A DNA stretch of 64,000 nucleotides from Thermoplasmata archaeon (GCA_023140195.1 JAGLME010000001.1:62001-126000), one strand, 5' to 3'; positions 8,010 to 17,178 are shown, counted from the first letter of the stretch. Translations and numbers: made by a program. The notes: generated by a model not told the origin, from the sequence alone.

Positions 8010-9905
8010 TCAAGCCTCATCCACCTTATTGGGCCATATCGCTTCCCATTCGGAAGGCTGCTTGTAATCCAAGGGTGCATTGGCGTACATTGCGTAATAC
8101 ATGCATGTAAGGTCTTTGTCTCCCGAGACATTGGTGTCATCCAGGTCCATGTTGTGGCCCAGCTCGTGCATGAAGACTCCCGCCATGTGTTTGTCGACCG
8201 CCTTCTTTCTCCCTTTGGCAGGATACACCAGGTCCACGAAGTACCTTATCGCTTCCTCAGCAAGTGCAAGTCCATCGCCAGGGGTCTCCGCTATGCCAAC
8301 GGTGTTATCGTCATAATTGATGGTCCCGTTCGCGACGGTAGCGATATAAGGAGCGATGACGGTGTAGTGGAAGATGTCGTCCCTCTTCTTGTCGTAATAT
8401 TTCCGGTCGTTAATGTAATCGTAGAAGTCGTTGTTCTTACCTGGGATCTTACCCATGATAAGATACTTGTCGCCGATGTACTCGCGCAGATCCTCCTCAA
8501 GTGGCTGTCCTCCACCGGCGGTCCCGCCCCAACCATCGTCTATGTGCAGTTTGATGCGGTGCTTCTTGAACTCACCCACCAGAGATTTGATCGAACTCTT
8601 TGGAAGCTTCTTCTGACCCTTGATGTAATCCACTTCCACGTATATGTCGCAACACAGAGGGTTGGGCTCGTGCTTCTTGGGCTTGACCAGCTTTCCCACG
8701 CTCCCCTTGAACTTATGTCCAATCGGGTCGCCTATCTCCCCGTACCTTTCATTCGAACCGACCGTTCTGTCCCCGTTCGTGTCATTCCATCCATCGTTGA
8801 GTCCATCGTTGTCCGTGTCCGGATTCGAGGAGTTCGTCCCTACCATGGCCTCGTACAGGTCGGTCAACCCATCACCGTCCGAATCGGGCGCTATCGTCTG
8901 CATACACCTGGAGGCCTCTTCAACGACTGGACCGATGGCGTCCTTCTGAACACGAACCGTAGAACCTGAACATCCGTAGTTCCTCACGACATTGACAAAG
9001 ATCTTGAACGCTTTGTTCCCCATGACGATTATCCTCATATTCATATCGCACGCGTTGTCGTATATGTCCACGAATATCAAGCCGCCGGGGGAGGCTTTAT
9101 TGCCCATTATCCTCATCCAGATATCTTGCCCGGCACCGTTGAAGAAGATCTCGATCTTCATTAACGGGATCCCTCTCTTAGCCATTATGTTGTTCAAGAT
9201 GTAGATCTGCAGCGTCTTCCTCACTACGTGATTGTTCCTGATGTAGACGTCCATCGATGTGAAGAGTTGTGGCCATCCTGGGGGACGGACGTTTCCCATG
9301 ATAGAAATCACCATCCTCTCGGTCACCTTATTGTCCATGACGGTCACGTGCATTCTGTAGTCGATGGAGTTGTTTGCCACGATCGCTGTCAGTCCGAAGC
9401 AGGCGGTGTTCTTGGACACGCCCACGAACATGTTCGCAACGGCGCTGGTCGAGACGATCACAACGATGTTCCCGCCTACCTTGTTCCCACCGACGGTGAC
9501 CTTCAGGTCCAAGAGGAACGGGTTGTTGTACACGTGAACGAGCAAGTTCCCTCCGACCTCATTGCCGTTCACTTCCACCTCCAGGTTCATGTGCTTGTCG
9601 AAATCGTGGACTGAGACCTTGAGGTCCTCCTCCACCCTCTTTCCTGATGCGACGATTTTCCCTCCGGACCAGCCCACCATCGTGTATTCTTTCTCGTATT
9701 TCACGTCGGTGAAGCTCGTTGTCCAGTGGACGTCCGGATTCTGAACGTTCCCCTGCGTTGGAGTTGCTCCCCCCGAATCCAAGGGATCGGCTCCTCCGAT
9801 TGCTCCACGACTCCCAAATTCCAGTCTGGCTGGTAGGGCGGTAGCCACCCCGCTCAGGACCATTACTGCCACAAGTAAAAAAGACACAATTTTGGCTTCT
9901 CGCAT
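8010..9905 (-). CDS. Secreted metzincin-type metalloprotease with N-terminal repeat region
   Basis: Predicted 631 residues. The start at 9905 is chosen because GAGGAGGGGAGAGG precedes it and a signal peptide follows at once (VSFLLVAVMVLSGVATAL); the frame is open further upstream but would run into the TFB gene. After the signal come about 200 residues of short beta-strand repeats with recurring N-N/N-K-V turns (VGGNKVGGNIVVIV, NNHVVRKTLQIYILNN). Next are two calcium-binding thrombospondin type 3-like loops (DSDGDGLTD, DTDNDGLND). The C-terminal protease domain has HELGHNMDLDD (two His and a possible Asp zinc ligand, Glu base) and CMYYAM, which fits the metzincin Met-turn. The protein probably works outside the cell on proteins. 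Substrate unknown. Confidence 0.75.
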   Translation of the reverse strand: MREAKIVSFLLVAVMVLSGVATALPARLEFGSRGAIGGADPLDSGGATPTQGNVQNPDVHWTTSFTDVKYEKEYTMVGWSGGKIVASGKRVEEDLKVSVHDFDKHMNLEVEVNGNEVGGNLLVHVYNNPFLLDLKVTVGGNKVGGNIVVIVSTSAVANMFVGVSKNTACFGLTAIVANNSIDYRMHVTVMDNKVTERMVISIMGNVRPPGWPQLFTSMDVYIRNNHVVRKTLQIYILNNIMAKRGIPLMKIEIFFNGAGQDIWMRIMGNKASPGGLIFVDIYDNACDMNMRIIVMGNKAFKIFVNVVRNYGCSGSTVRVQKDAIGPVVEEASRCMQTIAPDSDGDGLTDLYEAMVGTNSSNPDTDNDGLNDGWNDTNGDRTVGSNERYGEIGDPIGHKFKGSVGKLVKPKKHEPNPLCCDIYVEVDYIKGQKKLPKSSIKSLVGEFKKHRIKLHIDDGWGGTAGGGQPLEEDLREYIGDKYLIMGKIPGKNNDFYDYINDRKYYDKKRDDIFHYTVIAPYIATVANGTINYDDNTVGIAETPGDGLALAEEAIRYFVDLVYPAKGRKKAVDKHMAGVFMHELGHNMDLDDTNVSGDKDLTCMYYAMYANAPLDYKQPSEWEAIWPNKVDEA

Positions 9906-10073
9906 TTCCTCTCCCCTCCTCACTGTCGAATATGTAAGAAACATATCTGCTGGGCGCTTAAGAATATTGTGTTGAAGGTAGGCAGGAGAAGTATGCCCCA
10001 GTTCAGCTTGACTCATATTCCTTGGACTTTTCCTTCCTTGGCTCCCCCTCCCTTCACCAGTCTGAAACCAAAC

Positions 10074-10081
10074 GTTATAAC
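10074..10081 (+). promoter_or_regulatory. TATA box of the TFB gene
   Basis: GTTATAAC about 34 bases before the ATG, predicting a leader of only a few bases. Confidence 0.5.
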
Positions 10082-10110
10082 ACCTGGCTGCGAAGAGAAC
10101 ACCGATCCCC

Positions 10111-11016
10111 ATGCTAACAGAACAGGTCAACGGCAACTGCCCAGAGTGCACCAGCGAACACCTAGTGAAAGACTATCAAAGAGCAGAGATACTCTGCCAG
10201 GACTGCGGCTTCGTCCTCAACGAACAGCTTATGGACAGAGGACCCGAATGGAGGTCTTTCGATCTCTCCCATAGAACCGGAGTCGAACGAACCGGGCCCC
10301 CTGCGACCGTCCTCGCTCACGACAAAGGCCTCACGACGCAGATAGGCTGGAGGAACACCGATGCCTTCGGAAGGTACATCCCCCACAAGTCCAGGGCGCA
10401 GATGTACAGGTTGAGGCAGTGGCAGCACCGGATACGGACCTCCAAGATAGGGGAGAGGAGCCTTGCTCAAGGATTGACGGAGATCTCCACACTCTCCAGC
10501 AGGATGGGCCTCCCCCGGCAGATCAGGGAGGATGCTGCAGTTCTGTACAAGAGGGCAGCCAACGCCAACCTCGCAAGGGGAAGGAGCATCAAGGAGCTCG
10601 CAGCGGCTTCGGTCTACGCGGCATGCAGACAGGCGAACGTTCCGAGGACGCTGGAGGAGGTCACTTCGGACGAGCCGCTGGACAGGAGGGCGGTCGGACG
10701 GGCGTACAGGGACATGGCCAGGGAGCTCCATCTCGCATTCAAGCCTCAGATTCCGGAGGATTACCTTTGCAGGTTCTGCAACAAGCTGGATCTGGACCAG
10801 AAGGCATACGCTAGGTGCTTGGAGATCGCAGAGCGGATTAGAGGGAAGAGGATGGTCTCCGGTGTGACGCCGACAGGGGTTGCGGCCGCGATCATATACT
10901 CAGCATGTCTGGAGCTGAAGGTGGAAAAGACCCAGAGAGATATCGGGAGGGTGTGTGGAGTCACGGAGGTTACACTGAGGAACAGATTCAAAGAGATCAA
11001 GAAGTTACTTGGTTGA
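10111..11016 (+). CDS. tfb: Transcription initiation factor B (TFB)
   Basis: 301 residues, the normal length for archaeal TFB. It recruits RNA polymerase to the TBP-TATA complex. The N-terminal zinc ribbon uses Cys10, Cys13, Cys29 and Cys32 (CPEC, CQDC). It is followed by the B-reader/linker stretch (GPEWRSFD) and two cyclin folds, about 105-195 and 200-300, each with the conserved AAA(S/I)(V/I)Y(A/S)AC helix. The C-terminal recognition helix region (EVTLRNRFKEIKKLLG) is intact. It is divergent from the protease gene and is followed by an HTH-nucleotidyltransferase gene that has its own promoter. Whether the genome carries other TFBs cannot be seen here. Confidence 0.95.
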   Translation: MLTEQVNGNCPECTSEHLVKDYQRAEILCQDCGFVLNEQLMDRGPEWRSFDLSHRTGVERTGPPATVLAHDKGLTTQIGWRNTDAFGRYIPHKSRAQMYRLRQWQHRIRTSKIGERSLAQGLTEISTLSSRMGLPRQIREDAAVLYKRAANANLARGRSIKELAAASVYAACRQANVPRTLEEVTSDEPLDRRAVGRAYRDMARELHLAFKPQIPEDYLCRFCNKLDLDQKAYARCLEIAERIRGKRMVSGVTPTGVAAAIIYSACLELKVEKTQRDIGRVCGVTEVTLRNRFKEIKKLLG

Positions 11017-11110
11017 ATGATCTTCGGGTGAACACGATGATAATGTCTCAGAGCATCACTGATGGTACTCTTACAGACACCCACCAGATATGCCAACTGT
11101 TTACATATTG

Positions 11111-11125
11111 TGAACAACTTGTTCA
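11111..11125. promoter_or_regulatory. Palindromic operator 1
   Basis: TGAACAACTTGTTCA is a perfect inverted repeat around one central base. It lies just after a TATA-like TTTACATA (11100-11107), at the place where transcription would begin. Its half-site TGAAC recurs in the second palindrome at 11143. Confidence 0.5.
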
Positions 11126-11126
11126 T

Positions 11127-11708
11127 ATGACAGAAACGAAAAGTTCATATTACATGAACATTTTCTCCAGACCAATGAACATTCAGGAGCTCTTCAGCAC
11201 CGAGGAGAGATCCAGGATCCTCGAGCATGTCATGTTCCGAGAGAATCTGAGAGTGACCCAGATATCAAGAGCGTTGAATCTGAGCAAGGGACTGGTCTCC
11301 ACATTCATGAGAACACTTCAAGCGAATGGCCTCGTCAGAAAGGCTGGCAACCTCTACACCCCCACCGACGGCTTCGCGGCGAGGGAGGTAAGGAGGCTCA
11401 TCAATCTTAGCAAGGTCAGGCTTAGAAGAATGGACAAGCAGGGTATAGAAGGTGTCGGACTCTACGGAAGCTGGTCCCGGGGAACCAACACAATAGAAAG
11501 CGATCTGGACATATGGGTTACGGCGACAGAGTATCCACAGCAAGAGTACCTGGCCAAGCTGTCCTCCCAGTTGAGGAAGATGTTTGGCGGGGAAGTGCGA
11601 CTTCTCGTGCTCACACCGACCAAACTGGAACAGGTTAGAGCCGACGATGTTTTCTTCTCAAACCTCGTGAGGGATTCGATACTCCTCTGGGGTGAGAGTA
11701 TTGTTTGA
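11127..11708 (+). CDS. HTH-nucleotidyltransferase domain protein
   Basis: 193 residues from the chosen ATG. Residues about 20-85 form a winged helix (LRVTQISRALNLSKGLVSTF is the recognition-helix region). Residues 105-190 are a minimal nucleotidyltransferase domain with GSWSRGTNTIESDLDIWV, i.e. the GS...DxD active-site signature of the Pol-beta/MNT superfamily. This organisation occurs in archaea as stand-alone regulators and as MNT partners of HEPN toxins, but no HEPN gene is adjacent. The frame is open back into the tfb gene. I use 11127 because a TATA-like element at 11100 would start transcription there; ATGs at 11154 and 11175 are alternatives. Two TGAAC palindromes overlie the start, so autoregulation is likely (inference). 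Confidence 0.7.
   Translation: MTETKSSYYMNIFSRPMNIQELFSTEERSRILEHVMFRENLRVTQISRALNLSKGLVSTFMRTLQANGLVRKAGNLYTPTDGFAAREVRRLINLSKVRLRRMDKQGIEGVGLYGSWSRGTNTIESDLDIWVTATEYPQQEYLAKLSSQLRKMFGGEVRLLVLTPTKLEQVRADDVFFSNLVRDSILLWGESIV
11143..11159. promoter_or_regulatory. Palindromic operator 2
   Basis: GTTCATATTACATGAAC, an inverted repeat with mismatches only in the centre, sharing the GTTCA/TGAAC half-site of operator 1. Another half-site lies at about 11173 (ATGAACATTC). The set overlaps the 5' end of the HTH-nucleotidyltransferase gene. Confidence 0.5.
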
Positions 11709-11750
11709 CAGAAAGGCGTGCTTCGAGCAAGGTCTCCTTCGTCACGTCAG

Positions 11751-11766
11751 GCTGTCTGAAGACAGC
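11751..11766. terminator. Short hairpin after the HTH-nucleotidyltransferase gene
   Basis: GCTGTC-TGAA-GACAGC gives a six-base-pair stem with a four-base loop about 40 bases after the stop codon. There is no T-run behind it, so it may be an RNA-end hairpin rather than a true archaeal terminator. Confidence 0.25.
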
Positions 11767-11889
11767 ACAATGACTTCACCGGAAGTATGCAGACGCTCTT
11801 AGGAATCGTCTAGCAGTAAGCGTGGCATCCCATCAAAACGTTTAAACCACTAATCGCAATCCATAGAACCCAGAACCCGGGGAATCGTC

Positions 11890-12870
11890 ATGGCCGAAGA
11901 GGAATCAAAGGAACCCCAGAAGCAAGGGACAAGCGGCGAAAAGCTGGCGAAGGGAGACCTCGCATACTTGGACTTCGATCTGTTCATAGTCAGACCGGAC
12001 GACGAGGAGCTTTACGACACAACCAGAGAGGAGACAGCAAAGGACAACGACATCTTCGACGAGAAGAAGGTGTACGAGGAGGTCCCGTTCATAGTCGGGG
12101 AGAATAGGTTCCTGCCAGGTCTGGACGAGGCATTGGAGGGGGCGGAGATCGGCAAGGACCTTTCCATTACGGTCACTCCTGAAAAGGGTGCGGGCGATAG
12201 GGATCCCAAGCTCGTTGAGGTGCGTTCGATGAGGGAGTTCTCCCGAATGGAGATCGTTCCAGAGGTCGGCAAGGAGGTCATTATCAAAAACAAGGCGGCC
12301 ACTATTGCTGCTGTTTTCGCCGGTAGGGTCAGGGTCGACTTCAACAATCCTTTGGCGGGTTACGACACCAGGTACGACTGCAAGGTCACAAAGAAAGCGA
12401 AGGACCGGGAGGAAAAGATCAGGGGCATCATAGACATGGACTATGGCTCCTCGGATGAGTTCAGTCTCACGATCGATGGGGACACCGTGGAGATACTCCT
12501 GCCGGATGTGTGCAAGTACGACGAGAAGTGGTTCATCGCCAAGTACAAGGTCGTCTCCGATCTGAGAGGTTTTGCGGACGTCAAGCTCATCAGGTTCGTT
12601 GAAGAGTACGAGAAGAAGGAGAAGGAAGAGGAAGAGCCTGAGGAAGCTGAGGAAGCTGAAGCAGCAGAGACCGAGGAGCCATCAGAGGAAGCGGTAGAAC
12701 CGGAGCCTGAAGAGGCGGGAGAATCCTCGGAAGAGACAGAACCTCCAGCAGAAGAGAAGGAAGAGCCTGGAGAGAAAGCCGAGGAATCCTCAGAAGATGA
12801 GACTACCGAAGAACCTGAGGAAGAAGAGCCGGTCACCGAAGCGGAAGACGAAACCGAAACCGAATCCTAG
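11890..12870 (+). CDS. FKBP-type peptidyl-prolyl isomerase with acidic tail
   Basis: 326 residues. The N-terminal part matches the long archaeal FKBP type: an FKBP domain (KGDLAYLDFDLFIV, then VGENRFLPGLDEALEGAEIG) interrupted by an IF-like insert, followed by a second beta domain to about residue 240. Such proteins speed proline isomerisation and act as folding helpers in the cytoplasm. From about residue 243 to the end the protein is almost only Glu, Ala, Pro and Ser (runs of EEPEEAEEAE type), a disordered acidic tail not needed for the isomerase fold. A TATA-like CGTTTAAAC lies near 11839-11847. The end overlaps the convergent dehydrogenase gene by four bases. Confidence 0.85.
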   Translation: MAEEESKEPQKQGTSGEKLAKGDLAYLDFDLFIVRPDDEELYDTTREETAKDNDIFDEKKVYEEVPFIVGENRFLPGLDEALEGAEIGKDLSITVTPEKGAGDRDPKLVEVRSMREFSRMEIVPEVGKEVIIKNKAATIAAVFAGRVRVDFNNPLAGYDTRYDCKVTKKAKDREEKIRGIIDMDYGSSDEFSLTIDGDTVEILLPDVCKYDEKWFIAKYKVVSDLRGFADVKLIRFVEEYEKKEKEEEEPEEAEEAEAAETEEPSEEAVEPEPEEAGESSEETEPPAEEKEEPGEKAEESSEDETTEEPEEEEPVTEAEDETETES

Positions 12871-14009
12871 AGCGCCATGTGAATCTTGCTTTTCATTCTT
12901 TGTGAGTATTCTATGGCAGCCTGACGCGGAGTGATGTTCTTCTTCCTGGTTGCCCTGTAGACCGATTTGACGGCCTTGCGAATTCGTCCGCCAGTCTCTT
13001 TGAAGACTTCCTTGTGAGATCTCCCCGTTTCTCCCGTTACTATCAGTCCAAAACCACATGAAAGGCCCGCATTCGCGATGAAATCCGGGACGATGAACAC
13101 GTCCTTCTTGTGCAATCTCTCTTCGATCTCGTGGGATGCAGGTATGTTCGCCCCTTCCACGATCAGCGACGCTTTCACCCTTCGAATATTGGATTTGTTT
13201 ATCGCATCCGTCACAGCTGCTGGTATTAGTATGTCGGTTTTGGGGGCTAGCCAGTAGTCCCGGTCAAATTGTTTCACCGATTTGGGCAGCTTCTTTCGGT
13301 TCATTAGGCCCCCTTCTCTCTGGTTGTCAGCCAACGATTGAACGTTCAATCCACCCTTCTTGTAGACCGTACCTTCGGCGTCAGAGATGCACACCACCTT
13401 TGCACCTATCCCGTCAAGGAACACAGCGGTGCTCTTTCCCACCGCACCGAAACCCTGAATCGAGATCGTGGCGCCTTCTATGTCATTGCCCATCAGGTTC
13501 CAAGCCTCTTCGGTCGCCTGCGCCACGCCCCAGCCAGTGATAAGTTCCTCAAATCCCTCTCCCCCCAGATTTGAGATCCGAACGTCCTTCCTCACTCCAA
13601 TAATGCCTTCCATCCCTTGATGTTTTAGAACTAGACTGATGGTATCGATCCCCACTTCCTCGAAGACCACCTCGAGCTCATCGGAAGATATCCCCATATC
13701 TGAACCCGTGAAGACAGATGTACTGAGTATCGGTCTGGCCAGTTTCCCGAAGGCTCTGAGGATATCCTGTTTCTTTGGATCGTTCGGGTCCCCGACAATA
13801 CCCGTCTTCGCTCCGCCGAAAGGAATGCCCATGGCGGCCCATTTGTGGGTCATAACCTCTGCCAGACGCCTAACTTCCTCCTCTGTGACAGAAGGCGTCA
13901 TTCTCATGCCGCCCCCGGCTATCCCGTCAACGAACTCATCGACCACTATGAACGCCAAAAGACCCGTCTCTGGGTCTGCCAGCTTTAGGCTGAGAACAGG
14001 TTCCTTCAA
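12867..14009 (-). CDS. Glu/Leu/Phe/Val dehydrogenase family protein
   Basis: 380 residues. Oxidative deamination of an amino acid to a 2-oxo acid with NAD(P). The catalytic-lysine loop is present as PFGGAKTGI (more usual: GGGKGG), with AGGGMRM before it. The Rossmann nucleotide motif is GFGAVGKST and the C-terminal signature is VPDFIANAG. It starts at TTG with GAGGGG four bases upstream, and lacks about 30 N-terminal residues compared with classic glutamate dehydrogenases. It begins ten bases after meaB, so it is probably the last gene of the methylmalonyl-CoA mutase operon. A branched-chain or glutamate substrate whose carbon flows to propionyl-CoA would suit this position, but specificity cannot be read from the sequence. 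Confidence 0.85.
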   Translation of the reverse strand: MKEPVLSLKLADPETGLLAFIVVDEFVDGIAGGGMRMTPSVTEEEVRRLAEVMTHKWAAMGIPFGGAKTGIVGDPNDPKKQDILRAFGKLARPILSTSVFTGSDMGISSDELEVVFEEVGIDTISLVLKHQGMEGIIGVRKDVRISNLGGEGFEELITGWGVAQATEEAWNLMGNDIEGATISIQGFGAVGKSTAVFLDGIGAKVVCISDAEGTVYKKGGLNVQSLADNQREGGLMNRKKLPKSVKQFDRDYWLAPKTDILIPAAVTDAINKSNIRRVKASLIVEGANIPASHEIEERLHKKDVFIVPDFIANAGLSCGFGLIVTGETGRSHKEVFKETGGRIRKAVKSVYRATRKKNITPRQAAIEYSQRMKSKIHMAL

Positions 14010-14019
14010 ATTGACCCCT

Positions 14020-14949
14020 CTAGTCCTCCAGTAACTTCTCTGCAGCGCTGTACGGGTCGGTCTTCTTCTCCATTACCTCTCTCAGAAGCTCATCGAACTT
14101 CTTCTTCGACCCCTCGCCATCGAACGCCTTCTTCAACAGCAGATCCTGAACGGTCCTGGTGAATTCCCCCTTTGCTCTCTCCTCTTCCCTCTTCTGGTAC
14201 TCACCGCTTTCTTTCAGGTACTCCAGATGGTTCTCAATGCTGTTGACCACGTCTTCTATTCCTTGACCATCTGTGGCTATAGTGACATGAACCGGCGGCT
14301 TCCACTCCTGCTCCATGGCTTTGTACTCAGCAACGGACTCAAGTTCCTTCACCAACTGGTCCGCACCTTCCCTGTCGCCCTTGTTCACCACGAAGATGTC
14401 GCCTATCTCCAGTATCCCGGCCTTCAGTGCCTGTATCTCGTCGCCCATGCCAGGCATTTCAACCAAAACAGAAGTGTGCACGCACTCCCATATCATCGAT
14501 TGTGATTGGCCAGCGCCAACAGTCTCAACGAAGACCACATCCATTCCCATCGCGTCCAGGACCATTGCCGCTTCGGTGGTTGCCCTAGCTATCCCGCCGT
14601 GATGGCCTCTCGTTCCCATGCTCCGCATGAAGACGCCTTCGTCCGTGCTCAATTCGGTCATTCTTATCCTGTCACCCAGTATCGCCCCACCAGTGAACCT
14701 TGAAGTTGGATCGATCGCAACGATGCCCACCTTCTTGCCCCTTTCTCTAATCACCTTAGTAAGTCCAAAGACCAATGAGCTCTTCCCGACCCCAGAAGGG
14801 CCAGTGATGCCGACGATGTGCGTCTTCCCGGTGTGCTGGTACAGCTCCCTCAGAACTGCGGAAGCTTCCTTATCCTCGTTCTCGACCAGGCTGATAAGCT
14901 TCGCCGCCGCTCTCTTGTCTCCCTTGAGCAACCTATCCACGAGTTCCAA
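14020..14949 (-). CDS. meaB: Methylmalonyl-CoA mutase-associated GTPase MeaB/ArgK
   Basis: 309 residues, a G3E-family GTPase that guards and reloads the B12 cofactor of methylmalonyl-CoA mutase. Walker A is GPSGVGKS at residues 50-57. The Mg-binding Asp region is AIDPTSRFTGGAILGDR, the switch segment is FVETVGAGQSQ (usually GVGQSE), and the base motif is NKGD. It starts with TTG one base after the small mutase subunit stop codon, with GGGGAAG as ribosome site, so it is translationally tied to that gene. The old name ArgK (arginine/ornithine transport kinase) is misleading here. Confidence 0.95.
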   Translation of the reverse strand: MELVDRLLKGDKRAAAKLISLVENEDKEASAVLRELYQHTGKTHIVGITGPSGVGKSSLVFGLTKVIRERGKKVGIVAIDPTSRFTGGAILGDRIRMTELSTDEGVFMRSMGTRGHHGGIARATTEAAMVLDAMGMDVVFVETVGAGQSQSMIWECVHTSVLVEMPGMGDEIQALKAGILEIGDIFVVNKGDREGADQLVKELESVAEYKAMEQEWKPPVHVTIATDGQGIEDVVNSIENHLEYLKESGEYQKREEERAKGEFTRTVQDLLLKKAFDGEGSKKKFDELLREVMEKKTDPYSAAEKLLED

Positions 14950-14950
14950 A

Positions 14951-15343
14951 TTACTTCCCCGCGTTCTTCCTGTGGAATTCTATGATCTCCTTCAGTGATG
15001 TCCCTGGCCCGAACGTAGCCGCTATTCCAGCTTCCTTGAGCTTGGGCACGTCCTCATCTGGTATGATCCCACCAGCGGTCACGAGTATGTCCCCAGCTCC
15101 CTTCTCTCTGAGCAGTTCGACAACTCTCGGGAACAATGTCATGTGCGCTCCTGAAAGACACGAAAGCCCAACGACATCCACATCCTCCTGTATGGCAGCT
15201 TCGGCTATCATCTCAGGCGTCTGATGCAGGCCGGTATAGATGACCTCCATGCCTGCGTCCCTCAATGCTCTCGCCACCACCTTCGCTCCCCTGTCATGTC
15301 CGTCCAGACCGGGTTTCGCTATGAGAACTCGTATCTTCTTCAT
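14951..15343 (-). CDS. mcmA2: Methylmalonyl-CoA mutase small subunit (B12-binding)
   Basis: 130 residues, the cobalamin-binding half of a split methylmalonyl-CoA mutase. The B12 axial-ligand motif is DGHDRG at residues 14-19 with His16 as the cobalt ligand, followed by the SCLSGAH and AGGIIPDED segments of the Rossmann-like fold. In many archaea the mutase is encoded as two genes like this. GAGGGATAGG precedes the ATG. It sits between the large subunit (eight bases) and meaB. Confidence 0.95.
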   Translation of the reverse strand: MKKIRVLIAKPGLDGHDRGAKVVARALRDAGMEVIYTGLHQTPEMIAEAAIQEDVDVVGLSCLSGAHMTLFPRVVELLREKGAGDILVTAGGIIPDEDVPKLKEAGIAATFGPGTSLKEIIEFHRKNAGK

Positions 15344-15351
15344 CCTATCCC

Positions 15352-17040
15352 TCAGAATATCGCCGGGTCCTTATACTCTCCGAACACCTCTCGGAACACC
15401 CCTGTGACCTCTCCCAAAGTAGCGTCAGCGTGAACTGCCTGCATGATGGCTGGCATAACGTTCTCATCCCCTTCAGCGACCTTCATCAGCCTGTCCATGG
15501 CCTCTTCGTGCTTCTTCTTGTCCCTGTCCTTCCTGATCCTTTCCAGCCTCTCGGTCTGTCTTTTGTACCCTTCTGGGTCCATCTCCAGGAGCCCTATCTT
15601 CACTGGTTCTTCGGTGCCATACTCGTTCACGCCGACAATTATCCTCTGCTTGTCCTCGATCTCCTTCTGGTATCTGTAGGACGCGTCAGCTATCTCCCTC
15701 TGGAAGAAGCCCTTGTTTATTGCTGGTATCACCCCGCCCAGCGATTCGATTCTGTCGAAGTACTTGTAGGTCTCTTCCTCCATGAAATCGGTCATCCATT
15801 CGACGAAGTATGAACCACCCAATGGGTCGATGGTGTTCGTGACCCCGCTCTCGTGGGCTATTATCTGCTGTGTCCTCAAGGCTATTCTTGCTGCATCTGC
15901 AGACGGAAGTGCCAGTGCCTCGTCCATTGAGTTGGTGTGAAGCGATTGCGTACCACCAAGAACAGCCGCCAGTGCCTGTAATGTCACCCTCACGATGTTG
16001 TTGTGGGGTTGCTGTGCTGTTAGTGATACTCCTGCAGTTTGTGTATGGAACCTCATCCACCAGGACCTCGGGTTCTTGGCGCCGAAGGTTTCCTTCATCT
16101 CCCTAGCCCATATCCTCCGCGCCGCTCTGTACTTGCCAATCTCCTCGAAGAGGTCGTTGTGAGCGTTGAAGAAGAATGATAACCTAGGGGCGAACTTGTC
16201 CACGTCCAGCCCTCTCTCCACGGCAGCTCTGACATACTCCAATCCATTCGCAAGGGTAAATGCCAGTTCCTGTACGGCCGTCGAGCCAGCTTCCCTGATG
16301 TGATATCCGCTGATGCTGATGGTGTTCCATCTCGGGACCTCTTTGTAGCCGTATTCGAACGTGTCCACGATCAATCTCATGGACGGTTCCGGCGGGAAGA
16401 TGTACGACTTCTGAGCGATGTACTCTTTCAGAATGTCATTCTGTATTGTGCCTGAGATCTGGTTGGGTGATATCCCCTTGTTCTCCGCCATGCCTATGTA
16501 GAATGCCCATACGATCGGTGCAGGTCCGTTGATGGTCATGCTGGTGCTTATCTTGTCAACCGGGATCCCGCCGAAGAGTATCTCCATATCCTTCAGAGAT
16601 GAAATCGCAACGCCGCACTTGCCGAACTCCCCTTCGGATTCAGGATCGTCCGTGTCGTGTCCGTAAAGCGTGGGAAAATCGAACGCAACGCTCATACCAG
16701 TCTCTCCGTGATGAAGCAGGTATTTGTATCTCTCGTTGGTTTCCTCAGCAGTACCAAAACCAGAGAACATCCTCATGGTCCACAACTTGCTGCGGTACAG
16801 GGTCGGGTGCACTCCTCGTGTGAACGGATACTCCCCAGGCAAGCCCAGTTTGTCGACGTAGTCAAAATCCTTCTGGTCCAGCGGCGTGTACAATCTGTCG
16901 ATAGGAACAGACGAGGTCGTGAAGAAAGGCTTGTCCCTCTCGGGAAGCGTCTCGATGCTCTTGTCCAGACACTCCTTCTTCCATCGCTGGAACTCGCTCT
17001 CGATCTCTTCGAGCTTGGACTTGTCGTACATACGAATCAT
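15352..17040 (-). CDS. mcmA1: Methylmalonyl-CoA mutase large subunit
   Basis: 562 residues, the substrate-binding TIM-barrel subunit, which interconverts (R)-methylmalonyl-CoA and succinyl-CoA. Typical segments are [28 protein letters not shown], here seen from about residue 50, the [20 protein letters not shown] block, and [24 protein letters not shown]. The length equals that of other stand-alone large subunits. Transcription predicted from the TATA box at 17066 would begin about four bases before the ATG at 17040; the ATG at 17031 is an alternative. First gene of the operon mcmA1-mcmA2-meaB-dehydrogenase. No epimerase or propionyl-CoA carboxylase gene is in the window. Confidence 0.95.
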   Translation of the reverse strand: MIRMYDKSKLEEIESEFQRWKKECLDKSIETLPERDKPFFTTSSVPIDRLYTPLDQKDFDYVDKLGLPGEYPFTRGVHPTLYRSKLWTMRMFSGFGTAEETNERYKYLLHHGETGMSVAFDFPTLYGHDTDDPESEGEFGKCGVAISSLKDMEILFGGIPVDKISTSMTINGPAPIVWAFYIGMAENKGISPNQISGTIQNDILKEYIAQKSYIFPPEPSMRLIVDTFEYGYKEVPRWNTISISGYHIREAGSTAVQELAFTLANGLEYVRAAVERGLDVDKFAPRLSFFFNAHNDLFEEIGKYRAARRIWAREMKETFGAKNPRSWWMRFHTQTAGVSLTAQQPHNNIVRVTLQALAAVLGGTQSLHTNSMDEALALPSADAARIALRTQQIIAHESGVTNTIDPLGGSYFVEWMTDFMEEETYKYFDRIESLGGVIPAINKGFFQREIADASYRYQKEIEDKQRIIVGVNEYGTEEPVKIGLLEMDPEGYKRQTERLERIRKDRDKKKHEEAMDRLMKVAEGDENVMPAIMQAVHADATLGEVTGVFREVFGEYKDPAIF

Positions 17041-17065
17041 CGAGCTTTGTATCCAAATACCAGAT

Positions 17066-17074
17066 GCTTATAAC
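17066..17074 (-). promoter_or_regulatory. TATA box of the mutase operon
   Basis: Minus-strand GTTATAAGC centred about 30 bases before the ATG at 17040. It predicts a nearly leaderless message and lies in the divergent region shared with the thiolase operon. Confidence 0.55.
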
Positions 17075-17178
17075 TAGTTTTTCCCGTTGGGTCACGGCTC
17101 TGGGTCGACTCTCCCACATTTCTGGAATCGTCATCCTGTGTGTCGGTTCCGGCAGGTCTGAATGCACCTCTCAATAAC

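Noticed and set aside
7962-8969. 335-codon plus-strand frame opposite the metalloprotease
   Set aside because: Antisense to a gene with clear zinc-protease motifs; no independent support.
11127-11708. MNT half of an MNT-HEPN toxin-antitoxin system
   Set aside because: No HEPN gene on either side; the nucleotidyltransferase stands alone.
12441-12836. Serine-rich minus-strand frame opposite the FKBP tail
   Set aside because: It is the mirror of GAG/GAA codons of the acidic tail and has no start signal or domain.
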